DNA of 64,000 nucleotides from Xestospongia muta (lineage: Eukaryota; Porifera; Demospongiae; Haplosclerida; Petrosiidae): contig OY848918.1 of the NCBI GenBank assembly GCA_963693285.1, forward strand, positions 9,929,162-9,993,161, written 5' to 3'. How positions within the stretch are numbered: the first letter of the stretch is position 1; each line of letters starts with the position of its first letter. A program made the position numbers and the translations under genes. The notes under the pieces are model-generated. The model saw only the letters and a program-made list of their open reading frames with translations. It had not been told where the DNA came from and ran no database searches. This document shows, piece by piece, positions 1 to 12,296 of the stretch.

Positions 1-80
1 CTTGGTGCCGAGGGGAGGTACCTATGTTTATGCTTGCCAAAGATATAGTAAAGTTTGGTCTCCAAGTTGATCCAAATTAA
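1..80 (+). pseudogene. UBASH3: UBASH3-like phosphatase fragment, 3' tail (U1)
   Basis: This is the tail of the unit's UBASH3-like exon, cut by the window edge. It reads WCRGEVPMFMLAKDIVKFGL and then stops at TAA 78-80. The same segment recurs at the start of almost every unit. Longer copies show the histidine-phosphatase (PGM-like) features SPVLRC.QT and VEHGFFEWLAW. This copy keeps CGA (Arg) where several others have TGA. The catalytic RHGE exon is not visible in any copy. Confidence 0.6.
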
Positions 81-404
81 GTTGTTTGCAATAGAACTTT
101 GTAATAATCTATTCTCAAATGTCGTGAATGCTAATTACAGGGGTTTTACTCATTTAAAATTAATTACAATAATATGCTGTCCATATTATCATCTTTATTT
201 TGTTGTAAATAGTAGCTTGTTTATTGTAATTATTATTGATTTTTGTTTTAATGTTCTTTTAAGTCTCTTTTATTTCTCTCTTATGATCACTGTTATATTT
301 TTTCAGGGATAATAATTATTGTTATACTACAATATAAGGCTATTATAAGTACCTGTACTATGTAGAGTAATACACTCTAGTATCATAATATGTTAATACA
401 ACGT
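81..404. repeat. Unit repeat after UBASH3 fragment (R330, U1)
   Basis: About 0.32 kb of AT-rich sequence separates the UBASH3 fragment from the CFAP91 stop codon. It recurs in U2, U3, U4, U5 (partial), U7 and U8, but is absent from U6. It contains a polypyrimidine stretch ending in TTTTTTCAG near 300, which looks like a splice acceptor on the + strand. The 85-aa + ORF inside is low-complexity and not supported as a gene. Confidence 0.6.
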
Positions 405-406
405 TT

Positions 407-2327
<1,921 letters not shown>

Positions 2328-2530
2328 TGCAGAGTAGCTTTACGATTCAATATAATACTATCATATATATAGTGTATGTACAATGTACCATTGCGTGCTG
2401 TGTAATATAACTAATATTATGCAATCTTTATTGCATAATATTATCATATATATAGTGTGTGTATAATGTACCATTGAGTGTTGTGTTATATTGGCTCTTT
2501 ATTGCATATTGCTCAATATAATACTATCGT
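2328..2530. repeat. 83-bp minisatellite (U1 copies)
   Basis: About two copies of the CFAP91-derived minisatellite with the core TATATTGGCTCTTTATTGCA and ATACTATCATATATATAG. The unit contains the end of CFAP91 exon d with its splice donor. The remains of exon d2 (GCAGAGTAGCTTTA) lie at the left edge. The 9.3-kb U1 insertion begins just to the right. Confidence 0.65.
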
Positions 2531-2636
2531 ATATATAGTAATAATAGATCTTAGATAAACACAATACAATAAGATCAATCCTATGAGGACAAGTAATGGT
2601 ACCACTGTCACAATTCCTACAGCTATAAAGTCAACT
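2522..2636 (-). other. Exon-like stretch encoding one membrane span
   Basis: After a possible acceptor (TTATATAACAG) the minus strand reads a strongly hydrophobic stretch containing VGIVTVVPLLVLIGLILLYC and then VYLRS. This is a typical single membrane span followed by a positive charge. No neighbouring exons could be joined to it and the gene is not recognised. It may be the stranded last exon of a receptor carried in with the insertion. Confidence 0.3.
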
Positions 2637-2897
2637 GTTATATAATATATAAGCTTCATTTTGTTTTATGTAGGGTGGATCCAAAGAAGCTAGCTGTCAC
2701 ATGACAACTAATAAAATAGACAAACAATGTAGATAAATTAAATTCATTGTGTACTAAAATTTAATTGTACTAGTGAATTAGAGAAATGTAAGATGAATAT
2801 AGTTCTATAAAATAGATAACTCTGTTAAGTTAGCTAAATTTAATTTTTTATGTTTTACAAATAATATAAGTAACTATAGTTTGATACTTTTAAATTA

Positions 2898-4160
2898 CAG
2901 AGATGCCAACCTCACAATTACAAATTGAGTGAGAAACAATTTTTTAACAAAATTATTATAACGCAAACATGTATATACATAGTACATTGTGTTTGTATTG
3001 TGTTTACAGTGTTGTATATTATGTCATTTTTTATGACCTTGGTTATATTCTCTAGTTGCTTTCTTTGCTATAGCAATAAGTTCTTGTGGTGGTTCAAATT
3101 TGTAAGCTGGAATGTGATCAGGAAGAGCCATCTTTGTGGTGATAATGCTTCCTAGTGTTTCATCAGGGTCCAAGTTCGGTCGAAAGGGAGTTTTATTTTT
3201 TTCGTACAGTAGAAAAACACGTTCCTCAGCAGTATTTATATGAGATATTGTGAGAATCAGCTGTGCCACTTAACTAAGTAAAAAAACTCTGGATTACTGT
3301 CTGCTCTTTTCCTGCTAGAAAGATATGCCCAAATGACATTATCTGAGAACAAGCTTGCTCTAGATTCTTCATCAACTGTTATTGTAGCCTTGTCCCAAAC
3401 TTCTGTAGGCACATCACTTTCATCTAGCAGCTGATAAGAAATGAATTCATCTTTCAATGTTTCTATTTGTGCTAAATCACTAAAAGGCTGTAGTACAGAG
3501 TATCTGTTCACAAAGTACTCTACTTGAAACATACTTAATCATCGCAGAATATGATATATCACAGAATGTGCAAAACCCTTCGAGCTCTTGCTTCCTTTTT
3601 GTTGATTTGTCAAACCAGTAATATATATCTACACAAAAATCTTCAATATCAAACCCTGTAGCTTCAGTATATGCTTCACCAGCTTTAGAAGCAATGTTAT
3701 GTATAATATGGCATGGGCAACCACTAAGAATGTTGCTTGGTTCTTTACCACTACCTTTGTCATGACAGAGTTATGTTTGCCTAGATTTACTGATTTTCTG
3801 GAATTTTGTTTTATAGTTGAAGGCACCTGCAAATTTATTTGTTGGTGATTCCGTTCTTCTTCTTTTTGGAGAAGAAACAGCTTCCTCTTCTTCACTCTCA
3901 GTATCAGCAATATTGGTAGAATTATCAGAATCCAATTCGAGAGACTCTTGAACATCAATGTTATTACTCGCCGTTTTAACACGTGGTGAAATTAAAGCCT
4001 CGTACCCAAACAAACATAAGGCGTGGCTACCTTGGTATGGAACCAAATTCAGACAGAGATAAGCAAATTTTCGTGAGGTAAGTATCTTTACTCGTGAGAC
4101 CGTGAGATTCAATTGTATTCAGTGAGACTCACGAAATTTTCGTGAGAGTTGGCATGTCTG
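2898..4160. mobile_element. Decayed hAT-type DNA transposon
   Basis: Terminal inverted repeats are visible: CAGAGATGCCAACCTCAC on the left against CAGACATGCCAACTCTCAC read inward from the right. The flanks carry a short direct repeat, AAATTA(C), at 2892-2898 and 4161-4167. The interior holds a broken transposase on the minus strand. At 1.26 kb the element is shorter than an autonomous hAT, so it is internally deleted. Confidence 0.7.
3024..4112 (-). pseudogene. hAT-family transposase remnant
   Basis: Three overlapping minus-strand reading frames are pieces of one transposase. The N-terminal piece (about 4112-3780) is acidic and has an SPKRRR basic patch. A middle piece (about 3780-3560) reads GCPCHIIHNIASKA and CVDIYYWFDKSTKRK. 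The C-terminal pieces (3532-3024) include LKDEFISYQLLDESDVP and NTAEERVFLLYEKNKTPFRP, which match the dimerisation region of one hAT lineage. Frame changes and stops between pieces show it is dead, and part of the catalytic core appears to be deleted. Confidence 0.7.
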
Positions 4161-4360
4161 AAATTACCAATTTTATTCCTCAGATTTTTCAATGTCAGAA
4201 CTGGGTAAACATTTTTAAGAGAAAGTATCAAAACTTGAAAGTGATTAACGTAAATTTATAACACGACATAATCCTTTAACAAGAGAGGTAATATGTGGTT
4301 ATTTTTAACCCTTTAGTAATTGATTATATTATTTTAGCCAATGGATGCGAAATCACTCAT

Positions 4361-4630
4361 CAAATAATTGAATTTTCATGAAAATTCTGAAGGTATTATA
4401 TCTTTAATCAATGTAGGTGTGGCTTAATTCACTAATTATATTCATTACAGGTCAATATCATTGTCCAATCACCTTCAAGGTCTTAATAAAAATAGTCACA
4501 TTGTTGCTATACACCCCTGTGGTAATGTCTATTCCTATGAGGTCTATAAATAGAGTTATCATTTCATTATTGTGTTACTATTATTGGTGCATGCATATTA
4601 TATTTCTTATGTTACTAATATTAGTAACAG
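4361..4630 (+). repeat. Direct repeat, left copy (PPIL2 exon region)
   Basis: About 270 bp are nearly identical to 11565-11838 in the same orientation, with small indels. The segment holds an 18-bp perfect palindrome (GAATTTTCATGAAAATTC, 4370-4387), an intron end (ATTCATTACAG) and a PPIL2 exon. The two copies lie near the two ends of the U1 insertion. Confidence 0.8.
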
Positions 4631-5552
4631 ACCTCTGTTTCTGTAGGCAATTGACAGATTAAATACTAAAACTAAACATTTTCAAGGTCTTTTGACAGAA
4701 CAATCTTTTAAGAGAGGTGACATTATAACTATACAGGTAATTATCATAATTACTTTATAATTAATAGGGTCATCCCCAATTTTGTTATATAGGATCCAAC
4801 TGCACTTGAAAAATTTGATATTTCCAGTTTTCATCACATGAAGAACAACTTATTTGTGGATGAAGAAGGTATGGACATTATACTATATTATAATATTGTG
4901 ACTGAGTCTGATTAAAAGGATCTTTATTGTGCAAAAGATTTCAAACAGAAACTTGCATATAATGGTTGTTACATGGCCATCATAAAGAGTATGCTTACTA
5001 AACTTGCTATGTAGAAAGCAAAATGTATGTTTACTAAATTTTATAGACTTGTTGTTGTGTACCAACTATTTATATTCCAGTGTTTGTTAAAAAGTTTGTG
5101 TGATAAGACACTTTTTTCAGACTCAGTACATTGTCTAGTATTGTTATGTTTGTGTTTGTAATAAAATGTTTTATTTTAAACTCTATAGAACTAGAAAGAG
5201 CTAGAACAGATCCTATATATTCTTTATTATTAATCCTGAGGCTAGAGCCGCATTAGAAGAACTTCATGAAGAATATAAAGCTCCTGTAAGATAGTCCACA
5301 TATGTGTGTGTCCATTGTGTAACCAATCATCTGTCCATCCATCATTTCATTCATCCATTTACTAGGAGAAAAAAGAAAAAGCCAAGACTAAATTAACTGC
5401 AAGAAATGCTGTAAGTTATTATTAATTAACTACCTTGTTACTATGACAACTGTTGCTATGGTAACCCTATCTCTAGGCTCATTATTCAACAGGAGCTGTA
5501 GTACAGTCCTTTACATCAACGATATTTGTTCCAGTAAGAGAGAATGAAGTTG
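4451..5552 (+). pseudogene. PPIL2: PPIL2 (U-box cyclophilin) middle exons, broken
   Basis: PPIL2 is a nuclear, spliceosome-associated U-box/cyclophilin protein. Six exons are readable: 4451-4541, 4647-4736, 4793-4868, 5189-5285, 5366-5410 and 5477-5552. Recognition rests on the order of CPITFKV, KHFQGLLTEQSFKRGDIITI, DPTALEKF, FHHMKNNL, EARAALEELHEEYKAP and AHYSTGAVVQSFTST, which match the stretch between the U-box part and the cyclophilin domain. The first exon has lost one base relative to its duplicate at 11.7 kb, and the fourth changes frame near 5225. The cyclophilin domain is absent. Confidence 0.75.
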
Positions 5553-5816
5553 GTAAATAGACACTGTATGTATAAAACAATTGTACAGGATTTAGAGGGT
5601 TAAAAATGAGTGCCAGAGTCTTAAAGGGTTAAAAATGAGTGCCAGAGTCACGAGGTTAATAGGAAATAATGTTTTTGTCATTCTTATGTCCATTTATATA
5701 TCTATTTATTCATCCATTGATTTATCCATGAATCCATTTGTAGAGTTTCATTGGTCTATTTCTATACATGTAACGTGACTCATTCAAGTTTGGTCATTCT
5801 TTATTTTGTCCTCTAG

Positions 5817-6447
5817 TTAAATCAATTAAAAGCTGACCTTCAAGACTTGTTATTCTCAGATAAATGGACACCAGATGCATATCTCATAGCCAGAGCTTAT
5901 GTCCCTGATGACTTTGAGAGAGATGATAAAGACCACTTTACTGATAATGAAAGGTACACGTGAGAAGACTTCATTTATCAATATATGTGTGTGTCATTTA
6001 TTTAACTCTAGGTCTAGACTGCCACAACTAGTAAGACGCAATGATAAAGTGTAAGTGAATACGTTAATACTTTTGATTAAATTCTACAAGAATCCTAGTC
6101 ATTTCAATTTTTTTGTAAACAATGTCAAAAACTTACCAAATATAAAATTTACATCATTGCTCAATGGCCATTTAGTATTGGTTAAAAATTTGTAAAATAG
6201 TAAATTTAACCAATTTTAATTTTTACTAATATTTAGCAAACTATAACTTACTTTAGAAATAAAAAAAATAACTATAAATAAAAAATAATTCATTCTTTTA
6301 TTATTATTTTTGTTATTCCCATTAGTAAAGACAAGACATATCGTTGTCTTCACGAGAGTGTCCACCTCCCAGCTCTCACACCACACCTACATAATCCAGT
6401 ATCAGAACGACACAAACGAGCTCTATCACTACAAAGAACTAGATTAG
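5817..6447 (+). CDS. Unrecognised three-exon ORF fragment
   Basis: Three putative exons (5817-5953, 6012-6050, 6326-6447) have GT..AG borders and keep one reading frame across both introns, giving about 99 residues. The peptide is hydrophilic. It begins LNQLKADLQDLLFSDKW and later reads DAYLIARAYVPDDFERDDKD and ALTPHLHNPVSERHK. I do not recognise the family. It follows the PPIL2 fragment on the same strand, but does not look like the missing cyclophilin domain. No start or stop is assigned. Confidence 0.4.
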
Positions 6448-7323
6448 GTACATTGACAAAAGACCACTTGAATTTTCTGTAACATAATATTTTTTCTAAA
6501 ATATACAATTTCAGTGCTATAAATACATTAGTAGCAATGAAGGAATGAGAGGTTATAATTAATACCTATTATTAGAATCATATGTCTGTCTACATGTACT
6601 TACATGTATTCTATGAAACCAATCACTCTTCCCTTGTCGACTTCAACAAATCTGAGCTATAGGTAGCTAGCAATAGTCAGTGAATTATCTAAAACTATTA
6701 CTAGTATAGATTAAATGTTATGTGTCTCTCAAGTACCCTTATAAGATATCAAACAAACTGGACAAGATCCATACAGATCACTCTCACCTTCTAACTCAAA
6801 GATCTTACTCTCTATATAAACTAAGTGACACTTGATTAGTTCATATGTAATACAGTAATATGTTTAAATAGTGAGCCTACAATTTTCATTCATAGCTAAA
6901 ATTTATAAATAGTAAAGTTTGTTAATAAATTAAAACTGTATTGGTGTATTAAAAGATTGATACATTTAAAATACATAATTTTTTCAAAGCTACCACTGAC
7001 AGATCTGAGTTCATGTAGTAGGTAAGATACACTGTGATAGGTGTCTCCTTCATATATACACTAGTTTCACTAATTTTATAATATATACATACACATATAT
7101 ATTGTAACAGAAAATTACTAAGACCGCTACACTGTCTAGTTTGGAAATTTCTAATAGAAATATATTATACCTTTTATGGTATATAGACATTGCTTTAAAA
7201 CTATATTTCTTTCCAATAACAACTTGTATAATGTTAAAAATACTATAGGTATTTTGAAGACTTTAATTAGTTCTTAATCAAAATCAATTAAAAATCAATT
7301 AATGTTAGTCACACGTGTAGTTA

Positions 7324-7332
7324 TTTCCCGCC
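7324..7332 (+). promoter_or_regulatory. E2F-like site TTTCCCGCC (copy 1)
   Basis: TTTCCCGCCAAA matches the E2F core. A second copy lies at 8983 with similar flanks (GTTAT before, TCACG after). In AT-rich DNA the pair stands out, but no transcript can be assigned. Confidence 0.3.
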
Positions 7333-8013
7333 AAATTTGTCACGAGTTTGTTTTGAGTGATTGTAAAATTGAAGCATGACAAGATTATCTTGATAACATA
7401 AAAGGTCTCCTCCATTTTGCATACTTTTATTAGAAGGTGAGTTATCTCTCCATCCATCCATCTCACGTCCATTCTACACTTGTTACAAATAACTCTCTTT
7501 TTCTTCCTCTATGTTCTCTACGACTCATCGCATCGTTGGATCATCTCGTACTTCGTTGGATCGACTCGCCTCATCGTTGGACAACTCTCATCGCTGGATC
7601 ATCTTTTTATTTTATTTTTGTCATCTTTATCTGTTTCTTTTCTTTTTATTCTTATTTTTTATTTATTTTTTTATTATTTATTTATTTTTGTCAAGTGATT
7701 TTTGAATTTTAAAAAAAAAGATTTTATTTCTTCCCTCTTCGTTTCTACAGGACTCAACTTGGAAGTTCTTTCCCTGTTCTAGACTGTGTTCTCTGGTGTT
7801 CTCTGATGTTGTTGACTGTTCTCTGATGTTCTCTTGACTCAGTTGACTGTTCTAATCTTCTCTGGATGTAAAAGATGAGTTGCTCTCCATGTCATTGGAC
7901 TCTTCCTGTCTTCCTTCAAGCCTTCTTTCCTCTTCTTTTATTTTTATTTTTTTTTATTTTGGGCTATCCAGCCCATACACCATACACACACTCATACAAA
8001 CCCTATTAATTAT

Positions 8014-8088
8014 CTCTCCCCTGCCGCCTGGCGGCCTAAAAAAAAAATTTTTTTTTAAAATCCTAGGCCGCCAGGTGGCGGGGGAGAG
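8014..8088. repeat. GC-rich hairpin with A/T loop
   Basis: Arms of 25 bp (8014-8038 and 8064-8088) are inverted repeats with two mismatches and the core GCCTGGCGGCCTA. They surround an A-run followed by a T-run. The GC-rich arms contrast strongly with the flanks. This could be a small MITE, but no clear target duplication is visible. Confidence 0.6.
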
Positions 8089-8982
8089 CTCTGATCTTCT
8101 GGGGTGCGTGTGTGTGCTGTGTGTGTGTGTGTGTGTTGGTGGTCCTTTTTCACTTCCTCTGTCTCTCTTCACTCTCTATCCATTCATATTGTCACTATCA
8201 GTTCATAACTACTCTCTTTTTCTTTCCCTGCAGGAGCAGCACTGGTGAAAAAGGTGAGCTGTCTCTCCATCCATCCATCCACTCCTCATCCATTCTTTAG
8301 TAATCCAGTTGTTATTCTTCTCTTTCTCCCTCTATGTTCTCAACTTGTGGACTGACTGGACTCTTGGGAACTCTCTATCTTCTCTTTCCTACAATTGCTG
8401 GATTGGAGACCTTCACTAGTACTGGACTTCTTGGGAACTCTTCAACTACAGAGACTGTTTTTATTTTTAGTTTTAGTTGTCATTTTTTAAGTTTTTTCTT
8501 TTATAATTTGTTATTTGTTTTATAATTTTATTATTTGTTATTTGTTATTTTCTTTAAAAAACAATTTCACCAGTCAATTTTAACTTTGAAGATATTTATT
8601 TAATAATTATTTTTATAACTTAAAACTTTTCATCTATCTACATTTAATATAACTTTAAAAACTTAGTTTAGATTTCAATTTTTTAATCACCTAATATATC
8701 ATACTAATTTTATTAATCTTTTTTACAACTATTTATTACACATCATCCATCTTACTTATAATATAGATCATTTTTTATTATTGTCATTCTTTAGCTTTAT
8801 TTACAAGATAAATAATTTAGCAATTCTTTAGTTTGTATCATATTATCATTAATGTTCTTAACAAAAAAGCTAAAATATTTAATTAAAAATAGTTTTTTTT
8901 AATAATTAATTAAAAATCTATTAGTTTTGCTGTTCTTGTTAGCGTTTTGCTGTACGCGTGACTGCGTGTGCTACTGTTATAT

Positions 8983-8991
8983 TTTCCCGCC
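8983..8991 (+). promoter_or_regulatory. E2F-like site TTTCCCGCC (copy 2)
   Basis: Second TTTCCCGCCAAA, 1.66 kb from the first and in the same orientation. It is probably part of the local duplication. Confidence 0.3.
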
Positions 8992-9593
8992 AAAATAATA
9001 GGTCACGCGTTTGCTGTTCCTCACTAGTCGTGTGCTGACGATATAGTAATGGATTCTCTATAGAGCTTCTTTGATTGGACTCTTCACCTATTGAAATTTT
9101 AATTTGTTTCATTTTTAATTTTAATGAAGTTATTTTTAAATGATTATTTTATTCTGGCTTTTAATCATTAAAATTAATATTTATTTACCATTTAACTTGT
9201 TTGTTTACAAAGTTCAGTACTCTCACAAGATATCAACAAACTGGATGAAATCCATACAGATCAGAGAAACTGCACAATCACTGTCACCTTCCATCTCAAA
9301 GATCTTTCTATATATTAAGCACAACTTGATGATATTTACTGGTAGCAGTAGATTCACATTAAACACAGTAACATGTCTAAATGGCTAACGTCCGTTTTTT
9401 ATTCACGTTAAATATAAAACATAAAATTTGGAAATGATACATTTTAAAGTACAGAATTATGTACAAATTGAGACATTTGTCATACAATTCAAGAGTGCAA
9501 TTTATAGTCACTGAAATTAGATGTGGTCAAATGATATTGTACTCAACTGGATGATATAAGTGAAGTACATGTATATAAAGTATTGTTTCTTAC

Positions 9594-11077
9594 TTATAAT
9601 AAGGTTGTCCTGGTAATCCTTCTGGTAAAATAAATGCTCTCTCTACATTCATTAGTTTATTGTTAAGTATTCTGACTATATTCTCACTACAATATAGAGA
9701 CAAAGATATAGTTAATAACTACTGGTATATACTAACTTGGCTGTGTCAGCATATTTTATAAGGGTATTATGGAGATTGGTAGCAGCTGTTGAAAAGTTAG
9801 TTAAACAAGAATAAAGGAACTCTAGAGAACAAATGATAATATTAATACACAAATTTTTATGGTCTCTTATGTCACTAACTAATGTACTAATATAATATAG
9901 GTAACATGTAATACTTAATATGACATTATGTGTATATCAGGAGGACATCTTACCAGTTGATATATTATGATGTTGTAACTGATTACCATATGTTGTCTCT
10001 AACTCATTATATAGCTCCATTAATCTCTCTGAATAATCAATTGGATTATAAGGAAGAATGGGTGTGGTTGATAGTGCCATGGCAACAGTTAACCACACCT
10101 CTCCTAATGCTTTATAATGAGTGAAGTCAGGATCACCAAAATGACTCATCCAATAAAAGTTATCATGAACAGAATGATAGACAAAATAATGGTAGTTACT
10201 CTAAATGGTTTGATATAGAAATGCAAATGATTGGCTTAAATAAAAAGTAATGGACAGAAATAGAACAGATATACAATGGATGGTCATAGTACCTGGTAAT
10301 TCATGTCACAGCTGGTCACTCCCACACTCTGAATAAAGAAAGTAAAGTCACTTCCAGAGCCCAAATTACTTATCCTATTGAATAACAAATCACATGACAA
10401 TCATGTGACAACTTATGTATTTTACTTTGGTTTTGAAGATTGGAAATGGTTCTTCCACTGTTCATAAACTGTCTGGAAATCATCACAAGGACAAGCTACC
10501 TAGAATAAAAGTATGAAGTTAATCAAAAGACATTGTTATAATGAAGACAATGAGATCATGTTGCAAGTACTAGCTTGAACATGAAAATAATAACTGGATA
10601 TACTAACTTTTTGTGTGGCATTGTAAAATAGCTTCAAATAATAATGGACTACTAGAAGCTGAAAAAAATTCCATGCCTAAATAAGTTATTATTATTATAA
10701 TTTTATTATCATAAAATTTAATAAACTTATTAAAATAAATTACCTTCTACAGCCATATCTTCATTAAGATAAGCCATAGTATTTGCTCCTAATAACTTCT
10801 CTACATCCTATATATAAATATATTATATAACTACTTGTACATATATACCTCCACATACTCTGTAGAACCAATCAAGCCATATTCCTCAGCATCCCAACTA
10901 CATAATACTACTGTTCTACCTGGTCTCCAACCTTTAAGAGATAAAATTAATTCTCTCTCTATATAAATTCTTACCTGTGTTCCTCAGGTCACCTAACACT
11001 CGAGCTATATCCATTAATCCAGCTGTACCACTATTAGGATCAGTTGCTCCAAATGTCCATGCATCATGGATGATTAC
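9594..11077 (-). CDS. GCPII/NAALADase-like M28 peptidase, partial
   Basis: This is a zinc carboxypeptidase of the M28B family. Eleven minus-strand exons can be read in order: 11077-10974, 10931-10850, 10807-10744, 10651-10608, 10499-10436, 10374-10293, 10200-9954, 9821-9737, 9686-9594 and two borders less certain. Key stretches are [20 protein letters not shown] (metal-binding His and Asp region), [20 protein letters not shown] with its catalytic Glu-Glu, [30 protein letters not shown] with a further His ligand, and [17 protein letters not shown] from the dimerisation domain. The N-terminal membrane anchor, the start of the peptidase domain and the last C-terminal exons are missing. A GA-rich microsatellite lies immediately upstream, so this is a translocated gene fragment. 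I saw no frameshift in what remains. Confidence 0.75.
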
Positions 11078-11097
11078 CTAACATTACTAAATGATCT

Positions 11098-11111
11098 GAG
11101 AGAGTGGGTGA

Positions 11112-11204
<93 letters not shown>

Positions 11205-11226
11205 AGGGAGAGGGAGAGGGAGAGGG

Positions 11227-11275
<49 letters not shown>

Positions 11276-11303
11276 AGGGAGAGGGAGAGGGAGAGGGAGA
11301 GGG

Positions 11304-11381
<78 letters not shown>
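11098..11381. repeat. GA / GAGGGA microsatellite
   Basis: About 280 bp of (GA)n alternating with (GAGGGA)n blocks. It abuts the 5' edge of the peptidase fragment and probably marks the break that truncated it. Confidence 0.9.
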
Positions 11382-11385
<4 letters not shown>

Positions 11386-11408
11386 GCAGAAGGTAAATAA
11401 TTGCTTAC

Positions 11409-11449
11409 TTCGAAATGTCATCATCTAATAGTCTGCCTTCATCGGCCAT
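11409..11449 (-). other. Possible isolated first exon
   Basis: The minus strand has ATG at 11449, followed by MADEGRLLDDDIS and a good donor (GTAAGC). The next exons are not identifiable across the microsatellite. It may be the start exon of an unrelated or lost gene. Confidence 0.25.
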
Positions 11450-11564
11450 TGTTAACGGTGATATAGTATAATATACGAGGTACCTTGACTTCTATTATAA
11501 TTATAGTTTATATAATATGTACTGTTTTATATTTCTTCAGAATGTTTCCGTATTCCTTCCTCCA

Positions 11565-11838
11565 AATAATTGAATTTTCATGAAAATTCTGAAGGTATTA
11601 TATCTTTAATCAATGTAGGTGTGGCTTAATTCACTAATTATATTCATTACAGGTCAACATCATTCACTGTCCAATCACCTTCAAGGTCTTTAATGAAAAT
11701 AGTCACATTGTTGCTATACGCCCCTGTGGTAATGTCTATTCCTATGAGGTCTATAAATAGAGTTATCATTTCATTATTGTGTTACTATTATTGGTGCATG
11801 CATATTATATTTCTTATGTTACTAATATTATCTTAGGC
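11565..11838 (+). pseudogene. PPIL2: Duplicate PPIL2 exon (right copy)
   Basis: Second copy of the 4361-4630 segment. The exon keeps the frame that the left copy lost: CPITFKVFNENSHIVAIRP. Only this one exon is present, and the segment runs straight into the minisatellite/CFAP91 exon d sequence at about 11838, which marks the right edge of the 9.3-kb insertion. Confidence 0.7.
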
Positions 11839-12001
11839 TCTTTATTGTATAATTATTGCTCTGAGTTAGCATCCAAGTAGATACCAATATGTGTCATAGG
11901 AGCATAGACTTGAGAATCAAAGTTAGTATACTCATTGATAATGTTTCTTCTCTCTTGTTTTCCTTCAACATGGCGTCTCTGTTCTATTAGTTTACGTATG
12001 G
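11839..12001 (-). pseudogene. CFAP91: CFAP91 exon d (U1)
   Basis: The exon begins after CTACAG at 12001 and reads IRKLIEQRRHVEGKQERRN, then NEYTNFDSQVYAPMTHIG, the conserved VEGK..RR..I..Y motif of CFAP91. Its 3' end is altered where the inserted block joins, and the normal donor is missing. It lies 0.26 kb downstream of the nested fibrinogen-like gene on the same strand. Confidence 0.8.
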
Positions 12002-12290
12002 CTGTAGTGAAGTGGAGGTAGTGTAAAATGTGATCATTGTGATAGAGACTGTTGTGATAGTGTGATTGTTGTCAGAGTGTCTCTATCTTTTATGTGTTCA
12101 CTCCTAACTCATGTAATTTGTCGCTCTTTCTCTTTGTTTCTAAGACTCCTAAAATATTGTACATAATTATCAGTATGTTAATCAGTTTATTGGTATCTAA
12201 ATTGTTATTAACATTAATTATTTTTACAAAATCAAAGGTGTATCAAAATAAATGTATGCAATGTTATTGATCACAACATGAGACTTTTCC

Positions 12291-12296
12291 TTTATT
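12291..12296 (-). terminator. AATAAA poly(A) signal overlapping stop codon
   Basis: The last codon and stop read AAA TAA A, so the TAA stop (12294-12292) is inside an AATAAA hexamer. The 3' UTR would be only a few tens of bases. The same overlap is kept in the copies at 25.0, 36.5, 48.0, 54.9 and 63.97 kb. Confidence 0.5.

Larger units (their letters stand above)
6448..9585. other. Long AT-rich stretch without a supported gene
   Basis: No family is recognised here. About 6733-6870 is similar to about 9215-9380 (CAAACTGGA, CCATACAGATCA and CTCAAAGATCTT shared in order), so part of the stretch is an old duplication. Around 7437-7600 and 8248-8420 are two related pyrimidine-rich blocks with CTCTCCATCCATCCATC. 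The + ORFs of 60-120 aa here are Ser/Phe/Leu-rich translations of this pyrimidine-rich DNA and are not supported as genes. Confidence 0.4.

Noticed and set aside
55..312. 85-aa + ORF repeated in U1, U2, U7 and partly in U5 and U8
   Set aside because: It starts inside the UBASH3 frame in another register and runs through AT-rich R330; differences between copies do not respect the frame.
7437..8300. Several overlapping + ORFs of 60-120 aa rich in Ser, Phe and Leu
   Set aside because: Translations of pyrimidine-rich DNA in all three frames, none with a recognisable domain or consistent splice pattern.
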